From NCBI RefSeq assembly GCF_014203705.1, contig NZ_JACHJR010000001.1:6262001-6326000 (forward strand): 64,000 nucleotides of DNA, read 5' to 3'. The position numbers were made by a program, and so were the translations under genes. Under the pieces are notes generated by a model. It had not been told where the DNA came from. It did no database searches and saw only the letters and a program-made list of their open reading frames with translations. Shown one piece after another: positions 17,404 to 25,577 of this stretch (position 1 is its first letter; each line of letters begins with the position of its first letter). Source of the stretch: Kitasatospora gansuensis (GTDB lineage Bacteria > Actinomycetota > Actinomycetes > Streptomycetales > Streptomycetaceae).

Positions 17404-18867
17404 ATGTCCGTCTCCGCAAGCCGTCCGGCCCCGGCGGGCACAGCCGCCGGGCGCAAGTTCCCGCTCTGGCTGGTGATCGTCGCGTGCAGCCTGCCGATGT
17501 TCATGGTCGCGCTGGACAACCTGGTGGTCTCCACCGCATTGCACACCCTCGCGGTCGACCTCAAGGCGAGCACCCAGGACCTGCAGTGGTTCGTCAACGC
17601 GTACGTGCTGAGCTTCGCCTGCCTGCTGCTGACCGGTGCCGCGCTCGGTGACCGGTTCGGGCACCGCAAGGTCTTCACGCTCGGCATCGCGCTGTTCACG
17701 CTGTCCTCGATCGGGTGTGGACTCGCCGACACCAGCAGCCAGTTGATCGCCGCCCGGGCGATCCAGGGCTTCGGCGCGGCGGCCGTCATGCCGCTCTCGC
17801 TGACCCTGCTGTCCAACGCGGTGCCGGAGAAGATGCGCAGCCTGGCACTCGGCCTCTGGTCGGCCGTCAGCGGACTGGCGATCGCGCTCGGCCCGGTGGT
17901 CGGCGGCGCGGTGGTCGAAGGGCTCGACTGGGAGTGGATCTTCTGGATCAACATCCCGGTCGGCATCGTGGCCGTCCCGCTGGTGCTCGCGGTGGTGAAG
18001 GAGAGCCGCGGCGAGCGGGCCCGGCTCGACCTGCTCGGCATGGTGCTGGCCACCGCCGGTCTGCTGGCGCTGGTCTGGGGCATCGTCAACGGCAGCGAGG
18101 ACGGCTGGACCGACGGCCGGATCGTGGGCGCGTTCGTCGCGGCCGCCGTGCTGCTGGCCGCCTTCGTGGCCTGGGAGCGCCGGGTCGAGCACCCGCTGCT
18201 GCCGCTGCGGTTCTACCGGATCAGGGCGTTCACGCTCACCAACATCGTCTCCGCCTCGATGTACTTCGGGGTCTTCGGCTCGATCTTCTTCCTGGCCCAG
18301 TACCTGCAGATCGCCCCGCCCCGCACCCCGCTGCACGCCGGCGTGCTCACCCTGTCCTGGACCCTGATGCCGATGGTGATCGCCCCGATCGCCGGTGCGA
18401 TCACCGACCGGGTGGGCGGTGGGCGGCTGATGGCCCTCGGCCTGTTCCTGCAGGCGGTCGGCCTGTCCTGGATCAACCTGGTCGCCTCCGCCGACACCCC
18501 GTACTCGCAGCTGGTCGGCGGGATGCTGGTGGCCGGCGCCGGTATGGGCTTCGCGATCGCCCCGACCGCGGCCGTGGTCCTCGGCGCGGTCGGCCCCGAG
18601 CACCGGGGCAAGGCCTCCGGCGCCAACACCACGGTCCGGGAGATCGGCGGCGCACTCGGCATCGCGGTGCTCAGCAGCGTCTTCACCGCCCACGGCAGCA
18701 TGGCCACACCGGCCGCCTTCGCGGACGGCCTGCACCCGGCGGTCTGGGTCGGGGTGGCGGTGGTGGTGCTCGGCGGCCTGTGCGCGCTGGCCATCCCGCG
18801 CAACCCGCGGCCGGCCGCCGAGCCCGTAGCGGAGGTGGCTGACCTCCCTGCTCCGGTTGCGGTCTGA
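17404..18867 (+). CDS. MFS multidrug exporter, DHA2 (14-TM) family
   Basis: A 487-residue membrane protein; ATG 17404 has AGAGGGAGAG at 17388-17397. It has the family motif GDRFGHRK at residues 82-89 after the second membrane segment. LDNLVVSTAL at residues 38-47 is the DHA2 motif in helix 1. About 14 hydrophobic segments follow. Drug:proton antiport is the known family activity. Placement after the barrel protein, under the divergent MerR-type regulator and next to the Pfa-like operon, suggests export of that product or self-protection. This is inference. Confidence 0.88.
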   Translation: MSVSASRPAPAGTAAGRKFPLWLVIVACSLPMFMVALDNLVVSTALHTLAVDLKASTQDLQWFVNAYVLSFACLLLTGAALGDRFGHRKVFTLGIALFTLSSIGCGLADTSSQLIAARAIQGFGAAAVMPLSLTLLSNAVPEKMRSLALGLWSAVSGLAIALGPVVGGAVVEGLDWEWIFWINIPVGIVAVPLVLAVVKESRGERARLDLLGMVLATAGLLALVWGIVNGSEDGWTDGRIVGAFVAAAVLLAAFVAWERRVEHPLLPLRFYRIRAFTLTNIVSASMYFGVFGSIFFLAQYLQIAPPRTPLHAGVLTLSWTLMPMVIAPIAGAITDRVGGGRLMALGLFLQAVGLSWINLVASADTPYSQLVGGMLVAGAGMGFAIAPTAAVVLGAVGPEHRGKASGANTTVREIGGALGIAVLSSVFTAHGSMATPAAFADGLHPAVWVGVAVVVLGGLCALAIPRNPRPAAEPVAEVADLPAPVAV

Positions 18868-18874
18868 CGGATCG

Positions 18875-19420
18875 TCAGCGAATCGGCCGCTTGGGCTGAC
18901 CGGTACTCAGATCGAGTACCGCCCGGTCGCCGAGCGGCCGGTTCAGCTTGACGGTCACGTGGTCGATGACGAGGCTCGTCACGCAGACGTCACGGGTCCG
19001 CACCACGTGCCCGATCAGCACCACCACCTGGTCCGTCTCATACGCTTCCGTACTGATCACCTGGTCGCAGGCGCCGCGTCCCAGGCTGCCGGTGACGGTC
19101 AGTCCGTCGGCCGAGACCGATGTCAGGTCGATCGCCTCCGGGTGCAGGTCCTCCCGGCCGGGTAGGACGGCCGGCTCGAAGGCGGCCTGCCCGGAGCGCC
19201 AGGCCTGCTCGGCCGGTGAGCCCGGCCAGGCGGTCGCGAGCTCGACCGCGCGCTGCCCGGCGGCGCCGGCCGGGACGATGGCGGGCGGCGTGGCACTGGC
19301 CGGCGGCGTGGCGCTGGCTGTCAACCGCGGGGGCGTGGTGTGGACGGTGGTCGGTTCCGTGGTGCAGGCCGCGAGCAGCAGGGCCGAGGCGCCGAGCAGG
19401 ATGGTCTTCTTCACTGTCAT
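18875..19420 (-). CDS. Small secreted lipoprotein of unknown function
   Basis: A 181-residue protein with a lipoprotein signal: MTVKK, a hydrophobic stretch, then LLLAAC with the lipid-carrying Cys at residue 19. A Thr/Pro/Ala-rich linker to about residue 55 leads to a roughly 125-residue folded part with two more cysteines (GACDQV and RDVCVTS) that could pair. No known domain was recognised. It lies downstream of the 5'-nucleotidase-family gene, separated by a strong hairpin, so it is probably transcribed on its own. Confidence 0.75.
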   Translation of the reverse strand: MTVKKTILLGASALLLAACTTEPTTVHTTPPRLTASATPPASATPPAIVPAGAAGQRAVELATAWPGSPAEQAWRSGQAAFEPAVLPGREDLHPEAIDLTSVSADGLTVTGSLGRGACDQVISTEAYETDQVVVLIGHVVRTRDVCVTSLVIDHVTVKLNRPLGDRAVLDLSTGQPKRPIR

Positions 19421-19441
19421 CCCCCGTATGGAAAAGCCGAA

Positions 19442-19472
19442 TTGGCGGCACTGGGACGTCCAGTGCCGCCAA
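19442..19472 (-). terminator. Rho-independent-like hairpin after the nucleotidase gene
   Basis: A perfect 13-bp stem (19442-19454 with 19460-19472) and 5-nt loop lie 30 bases beyond the stop of the minus-strand nucleotidase gene and just upstream of the lipoprotein start. Confidence 0.7.
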
Positions 19473-19501
19473 CCGGTTCCACAGGTCTGGAACAGCGGGT
19501 C

Positions 19502-21316
19502 CTAGAACAGCGGGACCCCGGCCCGGACCAGGCGCCAGGTGCCGCCGCCGAACTCGGCCGGGTCGAGGACGCCCTTGGCCTTCACCCAGGTGATCATCGT
19601 GTTCCGGATCTCCTCCGAGTTCGACCAGGCCACCGGGGCCTTGGCCACGTGCGGGAAGTTGCCGCCGCCGTTGGCCCGGTAGTTGTTCACCGCCAGCACG
19701 AACTGCGCCGCCGGGTCGACCGGTGCGCCCTGGAGGGTCAGGTTGGTGATCCGGGAGCCGACCGGCTGGGTCAGGTCGATGTCGTAGGAGAGACCGTAGA
19801 TCGAGTCGAAGTTGTAGTCCGGCGTGTTCGCCTGGTTGGTCAGGGTGTCCAGGTTGACCGCGTCGCCGGGGGCGAGCTGGGCGAAGTACTTCGCCGAGAA
19901 CTCCAGGTAGTCCTTGATCTGAGCCCCGGTCAGCACCCGGGCCTCCAGGGTGTTCTCGTAGATGTACAGCCCGGCGGCGTCGCGCAGCTTGACGGTGCCG
20001 GCCGGGATCACGGCGGTGCGGTTGAACGGTGCAGCCTGGGCCAGCACCGGCAGGTTGGCGTACGAGGTGGAGGCCAGCGCCGCCTTCACGGTGTCCGCCT
20101 GCACCCGGCCGATCAGGTCGATGATCGGCACGTCCTTGAACCGGGCCTCGGCGATCGAGAGCGCGGTCTTGCAGGTGCCGATCGCCTGGTTGACGTACTC
20201 GACGACCTTCTTGTGCTGGGCGCTGAGCAGCTGGACGATCGCCGGGTCCTCCGGCACCGTGTTCGAGTTCAGCACCGTCGAGGTCACCGAGGTCACGTGC
20301 CACTGGCCGCGGGCGAACTCCACCTCGAAGTCGAAGCGGGACAGCCGCTGCGCCCAGCAGAGCGGCTCGGAGAGCACGACCGTCTTCCCGGTCTTCTTGT
20401 TGACGATCAGACGCTGCGGCACCTCCTTGTGGGTGTGGCCCACCAGCACCGCGTCGATGTCGGGCACCGTCTCCGCCATCTCGCCCGAGGCGTCCTCGGG
20501 CCAGGGCAGCTGGTCGCCGTAGGTGGTCGGCTCGTCGATGCCGGAGTGCGCCGAGACCACGATGACGTCCGCGCCCGCCGCCTTCATCCGGGGCACGTAC
20601 TTCTTGGCCATCTCGACGATGCCGGGGAAGACCATCTTGCCCGCCACGTTGGCCTTGTCCCAGATCGCGATGCCCGGGTTGGTCAGGCCCAGGATGCCGA
20701 CCCGGAGCGGACGGCCGTGGCCGAGGTGCAGCTCCTTGATCACGTACGGCGGGAAGGCCGGCTTCTCGTCCTTGGCGAACAGCGCGTTGGCGCCCAGCAG
20801 CGGGAAGTTCAGCTGCTCCTCGAAGGCGCGGACGGTCGGGATGCCGTAGTTGAACTCGTGGTTGCCGAGGGCGGCGGCGTCGTAGCCGATGGCGTTCATC
20901 GCCTCGGCCATCGGGTGCTTGGGCGGACGCTTGCCGGTGATCGGCTCGACCCGGGCGTAGTAGTAGGTGAGCTGGGTGCCCTGGATGATGTCGCCGGCGT
21001 CGATCAGCAGGGTGCGGTGGCAGCCCTTCTCCTCGCGGACCTGCTTCACCAGAGTGGAGATCTTGGCCAGGCCGACGTCGTTGTGCGCCTTGTCGTCGTA
21101 CTCGGCGTCGGTGAAGTAGTCCCAGTTGAGCACCCGGCCGTGCAGGTCGGTGGTGCCCAGCACGGTGAACGTCTGCTTCTTCTGAGCCTTGCCGGGCTGC
21201 TCGGCGGGCGCGGCGGCGGCCGGGCTCGCGGTCGCCAGCGGCAGCCCGCCGGCCAGGGCGGCGCCGGCGGCGGTGGCCGCCGAGCGGGCGACGAAGTCAC
21301 GACGGTTCAGGGGCAT
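19502..21316 (-). CDS. 5'-nucleotidase / 2',3'-cyclic phosphodiesterase family protein, Tat-exported
   Basis: A 604-residue protein. ATG at 21316 is chosen over TTG 21328 because GGAG lies 6 bases before it. A Tat signal is seen: NRRDFVARSAATAAG, a hydrophobic stretch, then ASPAAAAPA. The calcineurin-like metallophosphoesterase domain follows, with metal motifs TDLHG, DAGDIIQG, GNHEFNYG and VGHTHKE. The C-terminal 5'-nucleotidase domain spans about residues 360-604, with SYDIDL and NNYRANGGGNFP. It should act outside the cytoplasm on nucleotides or cyclic nucleotides to release phosphate and nucleosides. No PHO box was identified. Confidence 0.9.
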   Translation of the reverse strand: MPLNRRDFVARSAATAAGAALAGGLPLATASPAAAAPAEQPGKAQKKQTFTVLGTTDLHGRVLNWDYFTDAEYDDKAHNDVGLAKISTLVKQVREEKGCHRTLLIDAGDIIQGTQLTYYYARVEPITGKRPPKHPMAEAMNAIGYDAAALGNHEFNYGIPTVRAFEEQLNFPLLGANALFAKDEKPAFPPYVIKELHLGHGRPLRVGILGLTNPGIAIWDKANVAGKMVFPGIVEMAKKYVPRMKAAGADVIVVSAHSGIDEPTTYGDQLPWPEDASGEMAETVPDIDAVLVGHTHKEVPQRLIVNKKTGKTVVLSEPLCWAQRLSRFDFEVEFARGQWHVTSVTSTVLNSNTVPEDPAIVQLLSAQHKKVVEYVNQAIGTCKTALSIAEARFKDVPIIDLIGRVQADTVKAALASTSYANLPVLAQAAPFNRTAVIPAGTVKLRDAAGLYIYENTLEARVLTGAQIKDYLEFSAKYFAQLAPGDAVNLDTLTNQANTPDYNFDSIYGLSYDIDLTQPVGSRITNLTLQGAPVDPAAQFVLAVNNYRANGGGNFPHVAKAPVAWSNSEEIRNTMITWVKAKGVLDPAEFGGGTWRLVRAGVPLF

Positions 21317-21467
21317 GGACGACTCCAACGTGGGGCGGACGGTCCGTCAGCAGAGGTGTGACGCGCGTAGAAGTCTGCCTGCAAAAACCGCCCGCGAACA
21401 GCCCCCGGCACGTTTCCAGCAGGTGAGAAGTAGGAGACCCGCACGTGACGCCCGCCCGCAGCCAAGT

Positions 21468-22127
21468 TTAGATGTAGCCCTCACGCAGGGCGTGGGCCAC
21501 CGCGTGCGCGCGGTTGCGCAGGTTCAGACGGCTCGTCAGGCCGTGCAGCACGTTCTTGACGGTGCGCTCCGAGTACGAGAGCTTGCACGCGATCTCCCCG
21601 GTGTCCCAGCCCTCGGCGACCAGGCGCAGGATGTCGGACTCGCGCTCCGAGATGCCCGGCGGCGTGAAGCCCGGCAGGCCCTGGACGCTCCGCTGGAGCC
21701 GTCCCATCTGGGTGATCAGTCGCCCGAGCAGGTCACCCGGCAGGTCGCCCTCGCCGCGCGCGGCCGCCAGCACGGCCTGCTCCAGCCGCTCCGCCGTCGC
21801 CTCCCGCCGCCGCAGGATCGCCGACACCCCGCACTCGACGGCCTCCAGCAGATCGGCCTCCCGGATCTGATCCACCACCAGCACCACCCGGTGCTCCTCC
21901 AGGTGCACCAGCCGCCGCAGCGTCCCGGTCACCGCCCGGTCCACCGTCTCGGCCACCAGCACCGCGACCGACCCCGGGCCGGTCTCGCCGTTCTCCGCGA
22001 GCTCCAGGCCCGCGCACCGCCGGAGCTGGCTGACCGCCCCGGCGTGCGAGATCGGATCGGTCGCCTGGATCAGCACCCGGACCAGGGAGGGCGCTCGAAG
22101 TGCCTCGGCGACGTACTCGATGGTCAC
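21468..22127 (-). CDS. LuxR/NarL-type response regulator with degenerate receiver
   Basis: A 219-residue protein from GTG 22127, with GGGGGAAAA just upstream. The C-terminal 65 residues are a LuxR helix-turn-helix: ISERESDILRLVAEGWDTGE, then SYSERTVKNVLHGL. The N-terminal half has the pattern of a receiver (VRVLIQATDP, VVLVVDQ, ECGVSAILRR). The beta-3 strand reads VAVLVAETV, with no phosphoacceptor Asp, and no histidine kinase is adjacent. It may respond to a ligand or to protein partners. It is divergent from the large LuxR gene; the shared 226-base region holds an inverted repeat. Confidence 0.85.
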   Translation of the reverse strand: MTIEYVAEALRAPSLVRVLIQATDPISHAGAVSQLRRCAGLELAENGETGPGSVAVLVAETVDRAVTGTLRRLVHLEEHRVVLVVDQIREADLLEAVECGVSAILRRREATAERLEQAVLAAARGEGDLPGDLLGRLITQMGRLQRSVQGLPGFTPPGISERESDILRLVAEGWDTGEIACKLSYSERTVKNVLHGLTSRLNLRNRAHAVAHALREGYI

Positions 22128-22227
22128 GGATTTTCCCCCTGCGTGTCAGTGCTCGGACAAGTGGGAGAACGGTCGTACGCGGCCCCACCCCGGCCCCATG
22201 CTCACCGCGAGAAGCCCGGGCCTACCA

Positions 22228-22243
22228 TCGTGGTTGACCACGA
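22228..22243. promoter_or_regulatory. Inverted repeat in the divergent LuxR-LuxR intergenic region
   Basis: TCGTGGTTGACCACGA is a perfect 7-2-7 inverted repeat about midway between the two divergent regulator genes. It also contains a TTGACC that could serve as a -35 element. It is a candidate binding site for either regulator. Confidence 0.4.
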
Positions 22244-22353
22244 GATCGGCCCGTGAGAGCAAGGTCACAGCGCTCCGCCGACGGTCCGGGCGACCGTTCC
22301 GACCGGTCGGCCCGTGGTACTCGACGAGACACGACGGGGAGGGACGAGCACAG

Positions 22354-25122
22354 ATGATCAGCAGCGCCGCCGGGGCGTGTGCCGGCCCGGACGGGTTCGG
22401 TCCCGAACTGCTCGAACGCCGCAGCGTGCTCGACGAGGCGGCCCGGCTGGCCGACCACGCCCGGCACGGCCGGGGCAGCCTGCTGCTGCTCACCGGCCCG
22501 ACCGGCGTCGGCCGCAGCGCCCTGCTGGACGCCCTGGCCCGCTCCGAGGCCGCCCAGCTGATGACCGTCCTGCGCGCCAACTGCGCGGCCGACGAAGCCG
22601 GCCACCCCTACGCCGCCGCCCGCCAACTGGCCGGGCCGGGCATCGAGTTCGGCCCCGGACCGGACGGCGCCGCACCCTGGGAGGTGCTCCGCGAACACGC
22701 CATCCGCCGCCCGCTGCTGCTGCTCGTCGACGACGTCCAGGACGCGGACACCCCGTCGCGCTGCTGGCTGAGCCAGCTCGGCCGACGCCTCGAACGCCTG
22801 CCAGTACTCGCCGTGGTGACCGAACGCCGCCAGCCAGGCCGGGCCGGCCGCGCCCCGCGCTTCGGCCAGGACCTCCCGGCCGGCACCGTCCACCCGCACC
22901 GGATCGGCCCGCTCACCCGCGGCGGAGTCGCCGAACTCCTCAGCACCCGGCTCGGCGGCCCGGCCCCCGACGACCTGGTCGACGACTGCCTGCGCGCCAC
23001 CGGCGGCACCCCACTGCTGCTGCACGCCCTGCTGCACGCCCTGCTCACCGAACTCGGCGGCCCCGGACACCCGCTCGGCGACACCCCCGGCGGAGCCTTC
23101 CAGGACGCGGTCGGCCACTGGCTCCGGGCCGCCGGCGAACCCGTCACCGCCGCCGCCCGGATCCTCGCCCAGCTCTCCGGCCACCCCACCGGCGGCGCCG
23201 ACCTGCCCACCCTGGCCGCCGACGGCACCGGCCGGGTCACCGAATGGCTGCACGGCCTGCGCGCCCACGGCATGCTCCAGGACGGCAGCGCCGGACGGCT
23301 CGACGAGTTCGCCCACCCCTGGCTGCGCACCGCCGTCCTGGCCGACTGGAGCCAGCAACGCCGGGCCGACGTGCACCACCGGCTCGCCACCCTGCTCTAC
23401 GACCGGGGCGAGTCGGAGGACCTGATCGCCGACCACCTGCTGCACACCGAGGTCTGCGGCGCCGAGTGGGCCGCCGACGTCCTGATCGGCGCGGCCCGCA
23501 CCGCCCAGCGCGCCGGGCGGACCACCCGCGCCGTCCAGCTGTTCCGCCGAGCCCTGCGCGAACCTCTCACCGGCCACCGGCGCGGCACCGTCCTGCTCGA
23601 ACTCGGCTGCCAGGAAGTCACCCTGGGCCCACCCGAATCGGTCACCGGCACCCGGCACCTGGCCCAGGCGGTCCGCCTGCACCAGTCCGACGAGGCGGTC
23701 TTCGAGGCGGCCAACGCCCTCGGCTCGGCCCTGGCGGGCCGGGGCGAGACCGCCGCCGCGCTGGAAGTCATGGAGGACCTGGCCGAACGGTTCGCCGACC
23801 ACCCCGAACTCGCCCGCGCCGTCCACGCCGCCGCCGCCCTGATCGCCTCGCACGACGGCGCCAGCTGGCTCCAGGTGGTCGAAGGGCTGCGCCGGATCGA
23901 GGCCCGCACCCCCGACGGTCTCGCCCCGGGCGCCCTCGGCATGCTGACCGAGTACGACGCCACCAGCGGCGCGCTGTCCGCCGCCGAAACCGCGGACCGG
24001 ATCGAGCAGTTGACCACCCGGACGCCGGACACCTTCTCCCGCAGCTACGTCAACGCCACCGCCGCCACCCTCGCCCAGTGGGCCGACCTGCTCCCGCTCG
24101 CCGACGGGCTGGTCGCCGACGGACTGGCCGCGCACCGCGGCACCCCCCTGCACCCCGCCTACCAGTGCCTGCTCAGCGTCCGCGCCGAGAGCCGGATGAT
24201 GCGCGGTCAGTACGCCCTGCTGCTGGCCGAGTTGAACAGCGCCGAGAACCACCTGGGCGTACTCGCCCTGAACAACTCCCACCTCACCTCCCAGGCAGTC
24301 CTCGCCCTGCTGGAGACAGGCCGCTTCGCCGAGGCCCGCCAACTCGCCACCGCCGCCGTGGCCGAGACCCCCGGAGTCAGCGAGGGCTCCTGGGAGTGGA
24401 ACGAACTGCTCTACGCCCGCGGCCTGCTGGAACTCGCCACCGGCCGCCCCGCCGAAGCCCTCGCCGACCTGCAGGAGTGCGGCCGACGACAGGCCGAACG
24501 CCACGTGGTCAGCCCGATCGTCACCCCCTGGCGCTCCGCCGCCGCCGACTGCCACCTGCTGCTCGGCCAGCCCGGCGCGGCCGCCGAACTCGCCACCGAG
24601 GAACTCCGGTTGGCCCGGATCTGGGGCACCCCGCGCACCGTCGGCCGAGCCCTGCGCGCACTCGGCGCCGCCACCGGCGGCCGACAGGGGCTGACCACGG
24701 CGGGCGAGGCGGTCGAGCTGCTGCGCGCCGACGGCCTCGAAGCCGAACTGATCCCCGCCCTGCTCGGCCTCGGCCGCCTGCAGCTCGGCGGCGGCCGCCG
24801 GGCCGCCGCCCGGGACACCCTGCGTGAGGCGGTCACCGTGGCCGAGCGGACCGGCGCCCTACGGCTGGTGGCCGTCGGCACCGAACTGCTGCTGGAGTCC
24901 GGCGCCCGCCCGGTCAAGCAGCGGCACACCGGCGCGCAGGCCCTCACCGACAGCGAGCAGCGGGTCTGCCGACTGGCCGCCGAGGGGAACTCCAACCCCG
25001 AGATCGCCGAGCTGCTGCACCTGGCGCTGCGCACCGTGGAGACCCATCTCACCAACAGCTTCCGCAAGTTGGGCATCCGCCGCCGGGCCGAGATCGCCGC
25101 CCGGCTGGCCGACGGCACCTGA
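22354..25122 (+). CDS. LAL-family (large ATP-binding LuxR) transcriptional regulator
   Basis: A 922-residue regulator; ATG 22354 with GGGGAGGGA at 22337-22345. Residues 20-250 are an AAA/STAND-type ATPase: Walker A GPTGVGRSA at 48-56 and Walker B LLLLVDDVQDAD at about 124-135. The middle is a long TPR-like helical region (about 350-820). The C-terminus is a LuxR helix-turn-helix: LTDSEQRVCRLAAEGNSNPE, then RTVETHLTNSFRKLGI. The Walker A lysine is replaced by Arg54, which could weaken ATP hydrolysis. LAL proteins usually activate sugar-uptake or antibiotic clusters. A link to the Pfa-like operon is possible but it lies 6 kb away. Confidence 0.9.
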   Translation: MISSAAGACAGPDGFGPELLERRSVLDEAARLADHARHGRGSLLLLTGPTGVGRSALLDALARSEAAQLMTVLRANCAADEAGHPYAAARQLAGPGIEFGPGPDGAAPWEVLREHAIRRPLLLLVDDVQDADTPSRCWLSQLGRRLERLPVLAVVTERRQPGRAGRAPRFGQDLPAGTVHPHRIGPLTRGGVAELLSTRLGGPAPDDLVDDCLRATGGTPLLLHALLHALLTELGGPGHPLGDTPGGAFQDAVGHWLRAAGEPVTAAARILAQLSGHPTGGADLPTLAADGTGRVTEWLHGLRAHGMLQDGSAGRLDEFAHPWLRTAVLADWSQQRRADVHHRLATLLYDRGESEDLIADHLLHTEVCGAEWAADVLIGAARTAQRAGRTTRAVQLFRRALREPLTGHRRGTVLLELGCQEVTLGPPESVTGTRHLAQAVRLHQSDEAVFEAANALGSALAGRGETAAALEVMEDLAERFADHPELARAVHAAAALIASHDGASWLQVVEGLRRIEARTPDGLAPGALGMLTEYDATSGALSAAETADRIEQLTTRTPDTFSRSYVNATAATLAQWADLLPLADGLVADGLAAHRGTPLHPAYQCLLSVRAESRMMRGQYALLLAELNSAENHLGVLALNNSHLTSQAVLALLETGRFAEARQLATAAVAETPGVSEGSWEWNELLYARGLLELATGRPAEALADLQECGRRQAERHVVSPIVTPWRSAAADCHLLLGQPGAAAELATEELRLARIWGTPRTVGRALRALGAATGGRQGLTTAGEAVELLRADGLEAELIPALLGLGRLQLGGGRRAAARDTLREAVTVAERTGALRLVAVGTELLLESGARPVKQRHTGAQALTDSEQRVCRLAAEGNSNPEIAELLHLALRTVETHLTNSFRKLGIRRRAEIAARLADGT

Positions 25123-25139
25123 CCGGACAGCCGCTCGGC

Positions 25140-25577
25140 TCAGAGCAGACCCGACAGCCGGTCCAGCTCCGCCTTCAACGCCGCCGTCGGATCCACCCCG
25201 CCCGGCGCCAGCGCCTCCCAGCAGCGGGCCCGGACGTAGCCGTCCAGCGCCACCGGCAGCTCCCACTCCACGATCCGCCGCACCCGGTCCCGGTCGGCCG
25301 CCCCGAGCGCCGCCAGCAGCTGCTCCGCGCCGACCGAGGAGGGCAGCCCGATCGCCGCCACCCGCTCCGCCAGGGCGGCCAGCTCCGACGTCGCCCCGTC
25401 GCCCTTCGGCTTCCACGGCACCAGCAGGGCCCCCGCCGCGTACATCGCCGCCACCACGGCGGGCCCCCAGCCGCCGGTCAGCCCGGCGAAGTACAGCCCG
25501 AGGCCACCGGCCCCCGCCGCGCAACCGACCAGGTTGCGCGGCGACTCCAGGTACTCCAGCGCCCTACTGGTAGCCAC
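25140..25577 (-). CDS. Small membrane protein of unknown function, third gene of the VWA unit
   Basis: A 145-residue protein overlapping the end of the VWA gene by 14 bases, so probably translated with it. Two hydrophobic segments lie at about residues 17-35 (VGCAAGAGGLGLYFAGL) and 38-53. The remaining soluble part (about 60-145) is helical and charged. No domain was recognised. The arrangement suggests it anchors or couples the VWA/solute-binding lipoprotein at the membrane. It is convergent with the LAL gene, 17 bases away. Confidence 0.75.
   Translation of the reverse strand: MATSRALEYLESPRNLVGCAAGAGGLGLYFAGLTGGWGPAVVAAMYAAGALLVPWKPKGDGATSELAALAERVAAIGLPSSVGAEQLLAALGAADRDRVRRIVEWELPVALDGYVRARCWEALAPGGVDPTAALKAELDRLSGLL

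Noticed and set aside
19085..20303. Alternative minus-strand frame across the end of the nucleotidase gene and the lipoprotein
   Set aside because: Arg/Gly/Pro-rich reading without motifs; both real genes have signals and family features in another frame.
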